Part shown: one piece after another, positions 1 to 6,825 of the stretch
How the letters are laid out: each line of letters starts with the position of its first letter
Position numbering within the stretch: position 1 is the first letter of the stretch
Assembly (NCBI GenBank): GCA_009773075.1
Contig: WOUX01000212.1
Coordinates: 1-8,292, forward strand
Reading direction: 5' to 3'
DNA: 8,292 bases
Source of the DNA: a bacterium
Lineage (GTDB): Bacteria > Desulfobacterota > UBA8473
Notes under the pieces: model-generated
Told to the model about the DNA's origin: nothing
The model's input: only the letters and a program-made list of their open reading frames with translations
Database searches by the model: none
Program-made: the position numbers and the translations under genes

Positions 1-354
1 AAAAGGGCCGGAGGTCTAAGGCACAGCTTGAGCATTGATACATCCTTCCAATCCGCCGGATTAAAGAGAGGGGAAAAGGTAACAGTCCAGAGAATATCAA
101 GAAATATGGGAAGGGTATTAATCGAAAGAATGGAACCCCAGAAGCTCATAATCTTTTCCATCCCCCTGGATATAAATACTGCAACCCGGCAAGAACTTAT
201 AGCAGTACCTGAGATAGGCCCAAAGACCGCCCTGAATATTATTGAGTATCGGGATAAAAATAACGGGTTTTCTGCAGTAGAGGAACTCAAGGACGTAAAA
301 GGGATCGGTAAGGTCAAGTATGAGAAGATAAAGGGGTATCTTAGTACAGGGTGA
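1..354 (+). CDS. ComEA-type helix-hairpin-helix protein, 3' part
   Basis: A small DNA-binding protein of the ComEA type. Counting from the TTG at 28, the first helix-hairpin-helix lies at about residues 48-74, with the hairpin VPEIGPKTA. The second lies at about 85-105, with the hairpin VKGIGKVKY. This tandem is the C-terminal DNA-binding region of ComEA, which in competent bacteria holds incoming DNA in the periplasm. Many Gram-negative relatives are short and of unproven function. About 45 residues precede the hairpins and resemble the linker of anaerobe homologues. No membrane segment is visible. The frame is open to base 1, and the TTG at 28 has only a poorly spaced GGAGG (10-14), so I read the gene as truncated by the window edge, with its signal or membrane anchor upstream. 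A role in DNA uptake is inference from the family. The next gene follows after 30 bases, so co-transcription is possible. Confidence 0.8.
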   Translation, partial: KRAGGLRHSLSIDTSFQSAGLKRGEKVTVQRISRNMGRVLIERMEPQKLIIFSIPLDINTATRQELIAVPEIGPKTALNIIEYRDKNNGFSAVEELKDVKGIGKVKYEKIKGYLSTG

Positions 355-384
355 AATAACTTCTAAGAATAGGAGAGTTGAAAC

Positions 385-1947
385 ATGGGTGTGGAATTAT
401 TGGTACACAGGGGAATCAAATTGAGCGTTCAGAAGTACCCTGAAAAGGTGGCCGTTATTTACAAAGATAAAAGGATAACATACAGAGAACTTGATTCCAG
501 GGCAAACAGGATAGCCAACGGTATAACCGCGATGGGTCTGAAGAAAGGGGATAAGGTTGGAATACTGCTCTACAACTGCAGTGAGTTTGTGGAGATATAC
601 TATGGTATGGCTAAGGCAGGCATAATCTCGGTTCCAATAAACTTCCGTCTTGCAGTACCTGAAATAGACTACATCGTCAGAAATTCAGATTCAAAGGCAT
701 TAATAATGGGTGAAGACTTTATAGACAAGGTCGATACCATACGCCCCAATCTTGAAATGATTGAGGAAAGGAACTATGTTGTTCTGGGAGATCGCATTCC
801 CGATTATGCTGTCAGGTATGAGGACTTTTTAGGGAAAGCCTCCGACATAGAGCCTGATGTTGAGATCAAAGAAACAGATCCCTATTTCATAGGTTATACC
901 TCCGGGACTACAGGATTTCCCAAGGGGGCAGTTATGCCCCACCGGTCTATTTACAACATAGTAATATCACATCTTATAGGAAGGGGGGTTTCACCCGACG
1001 ATAAATATCTGCTTATAATGCCCCTTTTCCATTCAAACTCTGTATGGCACTCCAACCTTCTTCTATTCATAGGAGGTGCGGTTTGCATATACCCATCGGG
1101 CGGATTTAGCCCAAGGGAGATATTAGAGATAATTCAGGAAGAGAGGATCACCTGCACCAATATGGTTCCCACCATGTCAAACCTCATGCTCAGCCTTCCG
1201 GATAAGGACAAGTACGATGTATCATCCATGCGATGGTTAGTTTCGTCATCTGCCCCTCTTCTTACAAAAACAAAAGAAGACCTGTTTGGCTTCTTTAAAC
1301 ACAGTAAACTTTACGAGGGCTACGGTTCCACAGAGACAGGAGCAGTTACGAGCCTGTCTCCAGAGGATCAATTGCGGAAGATCAGGAGTATTGGTAAGCC
1401 TTATTTCGGTCAAGAGGTAAAACTTCTTGATGAAAATGGTAACGACGTACCCATAGGGGAAGTAGGTGAGCTCTATTCCAGGGGGACTACACAGATGAAA
1501 GAGTACTACAAAGACCCGGAAAAGACCAGAAATGCCTTTAGGGGTGAGTGGCTTTCAGCAGGGGATATGGCCAGCATGGATGAGGAGGGATACCTTTATC
1601 TGGTGGACAGAAAGCAGGATATGATAATAAGCGGGGGAGAGAATGTCTATCCTACAGAGGTAGAGGAAGTGCTGTCAAAGCATCCGAAGGTCCATGAGAT
1701 TGCTGTAATAGGGGTTCCAGATGACAAATGGGGGGAAGCGCTGAAGGCCGTGGTTGTTTTGAAACCGGGTGAAGAAGCGACTCAGGAGGAGATAATCAAA
1801 TTCTGTGAAGGGAAACTTGCAGGTTACAAGAAACCAAAATCCGTAGACTTTATACCGGCATCAGATATGCCTAAAACCCCTACAGGAAAAATCTTGAGGA
1901 GACCGCTGAAGGAGATTTACTGGAAGGGTAAAGATATAAAGATATAA
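385..1947 (+). CDS. Acyl-CoA synthetase (class I adenylate-forming enzyme)
   Basis: An ATP-dependent acid:CoA ligase that makes an acyl-adenylate and then the CoA thioester. The motifs of the ANL superfamily are all present. The phosphate-binding loop TSGTTGFPKG is at residues 172-181 and the adenine-site motif YGSTETG at 313-319. The ribose-binding Asp is D394 (in SAGDM) and the hinge is DRKQD with R409. ISGGENVYP follows it, and the catalytic lysine is K502 in PTGKILRR. At 520 residues it has the usual length of the FadD-like group and appears intact. The ATG at 385 follows AGGAG at 371-375 with a 9-base spacing, which settles the start. The enoyl-CoA hydratase gene starts 31 bases downstream, so the pair probably activates and then processes one carboxylic acid. 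The substrate cannot be read from sequence; medium- or long-chain fatty acid or another carboxylate are all possible. A cytoplasmic enzyme. Confidence 0.93.
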   Translation: MGVELLVHRGIKLSVQKYPEKVAVIYKDKRITYRELDSRANRIANGITAMGLKKGDKVGILLYNCSEFVEIYYGMAKAGIISVPINFRLAVPEIDYIVRNSDSKALIMGEDFIDKVDTIRPNLEMIEERNYVVLGDRIPDYAVRYEDFLGKASDIEPDVEIKETDPYFIGYTSGTTGFPKGAVMPHRSIYNIVISHLIGRGVSPDDKYLLIMPLFHSNSVWHSNLLLFIGGAVCIYPSGGFSPREILEIIQEERITCTNMVPTMSNLMLSLPDKDKYDVSSMRWLVSSSAPLLTKTKEDLFGFFKHSKLYEGYGSTETGAVTSLSPEDQLRKIRSIGKPYFGQEVKLLDENGNDVPIGEVGELYSRGTTQMKEYYKDPEKTRNAFRGEWLSAGDMASMDEEGYLYLVDRKQDMIISGGENVYPTEVEEVLSKHPKVHEIAVIGVPDDKWGEALKAVVVLKPGEEATQEEIIKFCEGKLAGYKKPKSVDFIPASDMPKTPTGKILRRPLKEIYWKGKDIKI

Positions 1948-1978
1948 CTATAACTAATAGAGGAGGGATTTAGTAAAG

Positions 1979-2881
1979 ATGAATATGCAATTAGATACCG
2001 TTATTTACGAAGCAAAGGACATGGTGGCAAGGATCACTATAAATAGGCCGGAAGCGAGAAATAGTTTAAATATGCAGCTTATGAAGGACCTATGTACCGC
2101 ATTAGAGGAGGCGGAGAAAGACCCAGGGGTGGGGGTAGTAGTGATTACGGGTGGTGGTGATAAGTTTTTCTGTCCCGGTCTCGATCTGAATTGGGCAAAG
2201 GGCCTATTCAACAACACTCATGAGGTCTGGGTAATGAACAACCAATACGCTCGAATAATTTACAACATAAGGTATATCGGGAAGCCCGTTATTGCCAGCA
2301 TAAACGGGATAGCGGCTGGTGGAGGTTGCGAAATTCTCATTGCCAGTGACCTGGTTATTGCTGCCGATCATGCCAAGTTTCAACAGGGCGAAGGAGGCGT
2401 GGGGGCGGTAGCCAGCTATGCGACCCAGTCTCTTACTCCTATTATGGGAGATAGAAGGGCACGATGGTTTCTGTTTACCGATGAGGTTATAGATGCCAAG
2501 ACAGCCCTGGAATACGGATTGGTAAATAAAGTAGTTCCATATAAAGATTTGGACAAAGAAGTAGACAAGGTATGCAAAACCCTCCTGAAGAAAGCACCAT
2601 GGTCTTTAAGGTTTACCAAAGACCAGATTAACGTCTGGTTTGATATGGTCTATCATACTCTACGGCAGGGAAATGATTTCTGGAGTCTACAGTCAACAAC
2701 TCCGGAACCCCTTGAGGGTATTAATGCCTTTTTAGAAAAGAGGGTCCCTGAGCATATGAAGCTCCGGGAAAAAACCGCCAGTGGTAAATCCCACACCTTT
2801 CTTTGGGGACCCCCAACAGATGGTTGCCTGAGGAATTCACCTTTTGTGGTAAATGTGGGGCCGAGTTATAGTAAAACTTAG
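1979..2881 (+). CDS. Enoyl-CoA hydratase/isomerase family protein, 3' end probably frameshifted
   Basis: A crotonase-fold protein, expected to act on the double bond of an acyl-CoA, most simply by adding water to a 2-enoyl-CoA. The oxyanion-hole regions are visible around CPGLDL (residues 65-70) and GIAAGGGCE (110-118). E118 and E138 (in QQGEGG) match the two catalytic glutamates of classical enoyl-CoA hydratase in identity and in their 20-residue spacing, so activity is plausible. The ATG at 1979 follows AGGAGGG (1961-1967) with an 11-base gap; a second ATG at 1985 is possible. The crotonase core ends near residue 255. The last 25 or so residues look unnatural, while another frame over 2830-2871 reads EEFTFCGKCGAEL then a stop, which is the second half of a zinc ribbon. 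I therefore think the true C-terminus was lost by a small deletion near 2825 and that the real stop was at 2869-2871. It shares a likely operon with the upstream acyl-CoA synthetase. The substrate is unknown. Confidence 0.88.
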   Translation: MNMQLDTVIYEAKDMVARITINRPEARNSLNMQLMKDLCTALEEAEKDPGVGVVVITGGGDKFFCPGLDLNWAKGLFNNTHEVWVMNNQYARIIYNIRYIGKPVIASINGIAAGGGCEILIASDLVIAADHAKFQQGEGGVGAVASYATQSLTPIMGDRRARWFLFTDEVIDAKTALEYGLVNKVVPYKDLDKEVDKVCKTLLKKAPWSLRFTKDQINVWFDMVYHTLRQGNDFWSLQSTTPEPLEGINAFLEKRVPEHMKLREKTASGKSHTFLWGPPTDGCLRNSPFVVNVGPSYSKT

Positions 2882-2883
2882 AA

Positions 2884-2928
2884 GTTCACCGTTGTCCGTT
2901 GTTTGTAGGTTGACGGATAACAGTGAAC
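2884..2928. repeat. Imperfect inverted repeat in convergent intergenic gap (possible bidirectional terminator)
   Basis: Two 16-base arms, 2884-2899 and 2913-2928, pair with one mismatch and one G-U wobble around a 13-base loop. The element starts three bases after the hydratase stop and lies 22 bases beyond the moaA stop on the other strand, the right place for a terminator serving both convergent genes. No run of T follows on either strand, so it is not a typical intrinsic terminator. The right arm continues into GTGAACGGTAAACG, a wording that recurs in dispersed intergenic repeats of some uncultured bacteria (from memory), so it may instead be one copy of a repeat family. Confidence 0.45.
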
Positions 2929-2950
2929 GGTAAACGCTTAACAGTACTTG

Positions 2951-3940
2951 CTATCCCCCAATATCCGACATATTACGAGAGCATTTCTTAGGGTTTTTTT
3001 CTCCCAGGTGATGTTTCTCGGGCTTATTAGAGATGGCTAAATCAATAAGCCTTTCTAATCCAGAGTTATCATAGCTCTCTCTAAGAGAGGGCTTCAAATC
3101 TACTTCTTCGTTCGAAAAAAGACATGTCCTAAGCTTACCATTGGCTGTTAACCTCAATCTGTTACAGGAAGAGCAAAAATGGGCACTCATGGGGCTGATA
3201 AAACCAATCTCTCCCATTGCTCCTTTAAATCTAAACATTCGAGCAGCCGCCCTTTCCCCTTTTTTATGAATGGGATGGAGCTTTCTAAAACTCTCTATCT
3301 TGTCTTTTGCTTCCTGGGACGATATGTATCTCTCCTCACTCCACTTGCTATTGGAACCAATAGGCATTAATTCAATAAACCTTATGTGATAAGGATTATT
3401 GATTGAAAGCCTGGCAAAGTCGATCACCTCATCATCATTGAAACCGTGGATAATAACAGTGTTTATCTTTATAGGCGAGAATCCCACCCTAAGCGCTTCC
3501 TCTATTCCCTCACAAACCTTTTCAAGATTTCCTCCTCCAGTAATTTTTTGAAATTTCACATGATTAAGAGAATCCATACTAACATTTACTCGATGAAGCC
3601 CAGCCTGAAATAGATCACTGGCAAAACCTCTCAGTAATATCCCATTGGTAGTTAAACTAAGATCCTTAACTCCATGGATTCTTGAGAGGGAACGTACAAA
3701 GTCTATAACCCCTTTTCTTACCAGGGGTTCTCCCCCTGTAATCCTGATCTTCGTAATACCATTTTTAACAGCTACTTCAACAATACGGAGGATTTCCTCG
3801 TAACTGAGAATGTCTTTCTGATTGACTTTAGGGATCCCGTCAATGGGCATGCAATAAACACATCTAAGATTGCAGCGATCGGTAATCGACACCCGTAAAT
3901 AATTGATTTTCCTGTTAAATGAATCAACCAAATCTTTCAT
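2951..3940 (-). CDS. moaA: GTP 3',8-cyclase MoaA (molybdenum cofactor biosynthesis)
   Basis: The radical SAM enzyme that rearranges GTP to 3',8-cyclo-7,8-dihydro-GTP, which MoaC converts to cyclic pyranopterin phosphate, the first step of molybdopterin synthesis. The N-terminal SAM cluster motif is C23-N-L-R-C27-V-Y-C30, followed by the SAM-binding ITGGEP region and TTNG. The second, C-terminal 4Fe-4S cluster that binds GTP is C256-x2-C259-x13-C273, with the RLRLT arginines between. The protein ends in Gly-Gly, the conserved tail required for MoaA activity. At 329 residues it has the normal length and looks complete. The ATG at 3938-3940 has only a weak purine-rich site just upstream, and an in-frame stop not far upstream leaves little room for an alternative. 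No moaC, mog or moe genes are in view. Its presence implies use of a molybdenum or tungsten enzyme such as a formate dehydrogenase or nitrate reductase. Confidence 0.96.
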   Translation of the reverse strand: MKDLVDSFNRKINYLRVSITDRCNLRCVYCMPIDGIPKVNQKDILSYEEILRIVEVAVKNGITKIRITGGEPLVRKGVIDFVRSLSRIHGVKDLSLTTNGILLRGFASDLFQAGLHRVNVSMDSLNHVKFQKITGGGNLEKVCEGIEEALRVGFSPIKINTVIIHGFNDDEVIDFARLSINNPYHIRFIELMPIGSNSKWSEERYISSQEAKDKIESFRKLHPIHKKGERAAARMFRFKGAMGEIGFISPMSAHFCSSCNRLRLTANGKLRTCLFSNEEVDLKPSLRESYDNSGLERLIDLAISNKPEKHHLGEKNPKKCSRNMSDIGG

Positions 3941-4131
3941 TCTATTCTCATAGGGAAAAAGGACGGTTTATTTTTTAACTACATATGATACTCTGAAAGA
4001 GTTGTCAAGCTTTTGATATGGTTGCATCATTAAAGGAAATTCTATGCCAAAATCAAATTCCCCTTGAAAATCTTCTGTATTTGTGGTATCTGAAGTCGTG
4101 TAGACTTGTTAAGTTGCCGGAGGATTCTTAG
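3941..4131. promoter_or_regulatory. Divergent moaA/leuS intergenic region with candidate promoters
   Basis: This 191-base AT-rich gap separates two divergently transcribed genes and should hold both start sites. On the minus strand a perfect TTGACA (4003-4008) is followed after 17 bases by TATGTA (3980-3985), a plausible moaA promoter giving a leader of roughly 35 bases. On the plus strand TTGTCA (4002-4007) and CATCAT (4025-4030), also 17 bases apart, are a weaker candidate for leuS; the two -35 boxes overlap. A 5-bp perfect hairpin (AAGTC/GACTT, 4093-4107) lies in the leuS leader. The leuS ribosome site GGAGG (4119-4123) is 8 bases before its ATG. I see no T-box or molybdenum-cofactor riboswitch architecture. 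Box calls are by eye. Confidence 0.3.
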
Positions 4132-5955
4132 ATGGAAGACAGATACAACCCCCACCAGACAGAGGAAAAGTGGCAGAGATACTGGGGGGAGAAAGAGTTA
4201 TTTAAGGTAGTTGAAGACCCTGCAAAGAAGAAATACTATATCCTTGAGATGTTTCCTTACCCCTCGGGGAAGATACATATGGGCCACGTTAGAAACTATT
4301 CTATAGGCGATGTAGTTGCCCGCTACAAAATGATGCAGGGCTATAATGTGCTTCATCCAATGGGCTGGGATGCATTCGGACTGCCTGCTGAGAATGCTGC
4401 CATTGGACACAAGGTGCATCCGGCAAAATGGACATATGACAATATCGACTATATGAAAAGACAGCTAAAAAGGATGGGTTTCAGCTACGATTGGGACAGG
4501 GAGATTGCCTCCTGCCATCCTGGCTACTATAAGTGGAATCAGTGGTTCTTTCTCAAGATGTACGAGAGGGGATTGGTTTACAGGAAAAAGTCTTTTGTGA
4601 ATTGGTGTGAATCATGTAAAACCGTTTTGGCCAATGAACAGGTTGAAGACGGCCTTTGCTGGCGTTGCAGTACAGAGGTTAGGCAAAAGGAATTGGAACA
4701 ATGGTTTCTGAAGATTACCCAGTACGCAGAGGAACTGCTGAAGGGATGCGATGAACTCTCTGGCAGGTGGCCTGAAAAGGTTCTGACTATGCAGAGAAAC
4801 TGGATTGGCAAGAGCTATGGGGCTGAGGTGGATTTTCCGGTGGCAGATTCGGATAAGACAATCAGGGTATTTACTACAAGGCAGGATACCCTTTATGGTG
4901 CAACTTTTATGAGCCTTGCCCCTGAACATCCTTTTTCTAAAGAGTTGTCAGCCGGTACCGGTCAAGAAAAAGATGTTTTAGCCTTCATCTCTCAGGTATC
5001 CAGGGAAGACAAGACGGAGCGTTCGGCCGAAGACGTAGAGAAGAAGGGGGTCTTTACCGGCAGGTATGCTATTAACCCCTTCACAAATAATAAGATTCCT
5101 ATATGGGTAGCCAACTTTGTATTGATGGAGTACGGTACCGGCGCCGTTATGGCAGTACCTGCCCATGATCAGAGGGATCTTGACTTTGCCAGAAAATACA
5201 ATATCCCTGTAAAGGTAGTAATCCATCCTTACGACGGTACCCTGGATGAAGATACCATGACCGAAGCCTATGTAGAAGAGGGGTATCTGGTAAATTCAGG
5301 TCAATTCAACGGAACGAATAGTATAGAGGCATTGGATAAGATAGCAGAATACCTGGAAAAAAAAGGAATAGGGAAAAGGACTGTGAATTATCGTATCAGG
5401 GACTGGGGAGTGTCCAGGCAGAGATATTGGGGAACACCGATCCCAATGATTTACTGTGATGGATGCGGCATTGTTCCTGTGCCGTATGAAGATCTTCCTG
5501 TCATATTGCCTGTTGATATAGAATTCAGAGGAGATGGCAGATCTCCTCTGCCCGAGACAGAGTCTTTCCTTTTTACCGATTGTCCCAGGTGCAATAGCAG
5601 GGCCAGAAGGGAGACGGATACCCTGGATACCTTTGTCTGCTCCTCGTGGTATTTCGATAGATATACCTGCCCAAGATACGATAAAGGCCCTCTAGACAAA
5701 GAGGCTGTGAATTATTGGATGCCCGTTGATCAGTACATTGGTGGAATTGAGCATGCCATCCTCCACCTCTTATACTCCCGTTTCTTCACTATGGTACTTC
5801 GGGACATAGGTCTTCTGGAGATGAGAGAGCCATACAACAGCCTTCTGACGCAGGGTATGGTTATAAAGGATGGGGCAAAGATGGCCAAATCCAAGGGCAA
5901 TGTGGTCGACCCCAACGACATAATAGACAAGTATGGTGCATACATCCCCTCCTGA
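4132..5955 (+). CDS. leuS: Leucyl-tRNA synthetase, N-terminal portion (gene broken by frameshift at about 5941)
   Basis: Leucyl-tRNA synthetase charges tRNA-Leu with leucine and edits mischarged norvaline or isoleucine. Seen in order: HMGH (residues 49-52), the class I HIGH signature; a zinc module with C159/C162 and C176/C179; the editing domain with TTRQDT (248-253), GTGAVMAVP from 335, and D346/D349 in HDQRD; and KMAKS (583-587), the KMSKS loop. GGAGG at 4119-4123 supports the ATG at 4132. The frame is normal up to KYGA at 5929-5940, then reads only four foreign residues before a stop at 5953. The family continues with about nine residues of the type DTxRLFxxF before the SPPE segment. These are absent here, and the SPPE segment is found in another frame of the same strand. 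This fragment alone would lack the tRNA-binding C-terminus and should be inactive. Adding 26 bases would make an 830-residue enzyme, a normal bacterial length. Confidence 0.93.
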   Translation: MEDRYNPHQTEEKWQRYWGEKELFKVVEDPAKKKYYILEMFPYPSGKIHMGHVRNYSIGDVVARYKMMQGYNVLHPMGWDAFGLPAENAAIGHKVHPAKWTYDNIDYMKRQLKRMGFSYDWDREIASCHPGYYKWNQWFFLKMYERGLVYRKKSFVNWCESCKTVLANEQVEDGLCWRCSTEVRQKELEQWFLKITQYAEELLKGCDELSGRWPEKVLTMQRNWIGKSYGAEVDFPVADSDKTIRVFTTRQDTLYGATFMSLAPEHPFSKELSAGTGQEKDVLAFISQVSREDKTERSAEDVEKKGVFTGRYAINPFTNNKIPIWVANFVLMEYGTGAVMAVPAHDQRDLDFARKYNIPVKVVIHPYDGTLDEDTMTEAYVEEGYLVNSGQFNGTNSIEALDKIAEYLEKKGIGKRTVNYRIRDWGVSRQRYWGTPIPMIYCDGCGIVPVPYEDLPVILPVDIEFRGDGRSPLPETESFLFTDCPRCNSRARRETDTLDTFVCSSWYFDRYTCPRYDKGPLDKEAVNYWMPVDQYIGGIEHAILHLLYSRFFTMVLRDIGLLEMREPYNSLLTQGMVIKDGAKMAKSKGNVVDPNDIIDKYGAYIPS

Positions 5956-6598
5956 GAGAGACCTTGATTGGAGCGACCAGGGAGTAGAGGGGGCATTTAG
6001 ATTTATCAACAGGGTCTGGCGAATGGTGACGGGGAATCTTGAAAAGATCAAGGATATTCCCCCTTATGCCGGTGGGGAACCCGTCCCTGATGATAATTTG
6101 AGGAACCTGCGACGGAAAACCCATCAGACAATAAAGAAGGTAAGAGAAGACATTGAAGACAGGTTTCACTTCAACACAGCGATCAGCGCTATTATGGAAC
6201 TGGTCAATACCATCTACCAGCTCGACATTGAAAACAAAAAAGAACATCTTGTTCTCTCTGTACTGAGAGAGGCAATAGAGACGGTTATTATACTCCTTTC
6301 CCCAGTAGCACCGCACATTTGTGAAGAATTGTGGGAGAGGCTGGGGGGGATAGAAAGCATAATAAAATGTCCCCTGCCATCTTACAGTGAAGAGATTATC
6401 AGAGAGGATGAAATACTAATAGTTGCCCAGATAAACGGTAAGTTAAGAAGCAGGATCAGTGTAAGTGCCTCCTCTTCGGAAGATGAGATCAAGAAAGCGG
6501 CACTTAATGCCCCCAGGGTAAAAGAACTCTTGAGGGATAGTGAGATGAAAAGGATTATCTATATTCCAGGTAAATTGGTAAATATAGTAACGAAGTAA
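5933..6598 (+). CDS. leuS: Leucyl-tRNA synthetase, C-terminal portion (same broken gene)
   Basis: This frame carries the rest of leucyl-tRNA synthetase. Homology begins at residue 4 with TSPPERDLDWSDQGVEG, the stretch that directly follows the KMSKS-loop helix. It continues through the anticodon-binding helical bundle (RFINRVW onward; SPVAPHICEELWERLG, coded around 6300-6345) and the C-terminal domain, ending in IPGKLVNIVTK as is usual for the family. The apparent ATG at 5933 lies inside the upstream frame and has no ribosome site, so I do not believe it is a real start. Together with the preceding fragment it is one gene interrupted near 5941. Whether that is mutation or a sequence/assembly error cannot be told from here; an essential housekeeping gene makes an error, or a second intact copy, more likely than true loss. 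A palindromic repeat begins eight bases after the stop. Confidence 0.92.
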   Translation: MVHTSPPERDLDWSDQGVEGAFRFINRVWRMVTGNLEKIKDIPPYAGGEPVPDDNLRNLRRKTHQTIKKVREDIEDRFHFNTAISAIMELVNTIYQLDIENKKEHLVLSVLREAIETVIILLSPVAPHICEELWERLGGIESIIKCPLPSYSEEIIREDEILIVAQINGKLRSRISVSASSSEDEIKKAALNAPRVKELLRDSEMKRIIYIPGKLVNIVTK

Positions 6599-6606
6599 TC
6601 CCAAAC

Positions 6607-6709
6607 TTGATGGGCTCGTGGAAAGTCAAAAAGTCAAAATTGGGATGGCAAAGTAAAAAACTCCGGATGCAGTGCAACGCCGCAGATGGACTTTTTACAA
6701 AGCCATCAA
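6607..6709. repeat. Palindromic MITE/REP-like element after leuS
   Basis: A 103-base element bounded by 21-base inverted arms, 6607-6627 and 6689-6709. The outer ends are perfect (TTGATGG and CCATCAA), and 16 of 21 arm positions match, with two more G-T wobbles. The inner arm ends read AAAGTC and GACTTT. A tandem duplication of AAGTCAAA (6623-6638) lies just inside the left arm. There is no room for a transposase, so it would be a non-autonomous element or a structural repeat. I recall similar palindromes, with TTGATGG and a GTAAAAAGTC core, scattered through deltaproteobacterial genomes, but could not verify this. It fills the space between leuS and the lipoprotein gene and ends nine bases before the latter's ribosome site, so it may influence expression of either. 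Confidence 0.6.
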
Positions 6710-6730
6710 ACTTCAATGGAGGTTAAGACT

Positions 6731-6817
6731 ATGAAGGCAAGATTTTTAAACATCCTGCTTCTTTTATTGATCTTTACCATCTCTGGTTGTGTATCTTTAG
6801 AGGAAAGTACAAGGTAG
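6731..6817 (+). CDS. Lipoprotein signal peptide of the downstream gene, cut off by a frameshift
   Basis: A 28-codon frame starting at ATG 6731, with a strong ribosome site GGAGG (6718-6722) eight bases upstream. It encodes a textbook lipoprotein signal peptide: MKAR, then a hydrophobic core FLNILLLLLIFT, then the lipobox ISGC with the lipidated cysteine at residue 20. It ends at TAG 6815-6817 after only eight more residues. The body of the lipoprotein continues in the +1-shifted frame, where RGKYKVGDYMEGHQ is read from about 6799. One extra T in the run at 6796-6798 would join the two parts as GCVSFRGKYKVGDY. This is therefore the 5' end of the large gene to the right rather than a separate small gene. 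Confidence 0.8.
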   Translation: MKARFLNILLLLLIFTISGCVSLEESTR

Positions 6818-6825
6818 GCGATTAT

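Noticed and set aside
3179..3370. A 63-codon plus-strand frame inside moaA
   Set aside because: It overlaps the conserved MoaA coding sequence in antisense and shows nothing protein-like.
583..4131. A new gene system formed by comEA, ligase, hydratase and moaA together
   Set aside because: The functions are unrelated, moaA is on the opposite strand, and only the ligase-hydratase pair has a plausible shared pathway.
3941..4131. T-box leader or riboswitch upstream of leuS or moaA
   Set aside because: No T-box sequence or multi-stem architecture is visible; the leader contains only a 5-bp hairpin, and the moaA leader is too short for a molybdenum-cofactor riboswitch.
5926..5962. Programmed ribosomal frameshifting in leuS
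   Set aside because: About nine conserved residues are absent, so a simple frame switch would not restore the enzyme, and no slippery heptamer with a downstream structure is evident.
5861..6316. A 151-codon open frame on the minus strand
   Set aside because: It lies wholly opposite the leuS frames, which have strong family motifs; the antisense product has no recognisable features.
6623..6638. Start of a CRISPR-like or tandem repeat array (AAGTCAAA twice)
   Set aside because: Only two adjacent 8-base copies, no spacers, and they sit inside the palindromic element.
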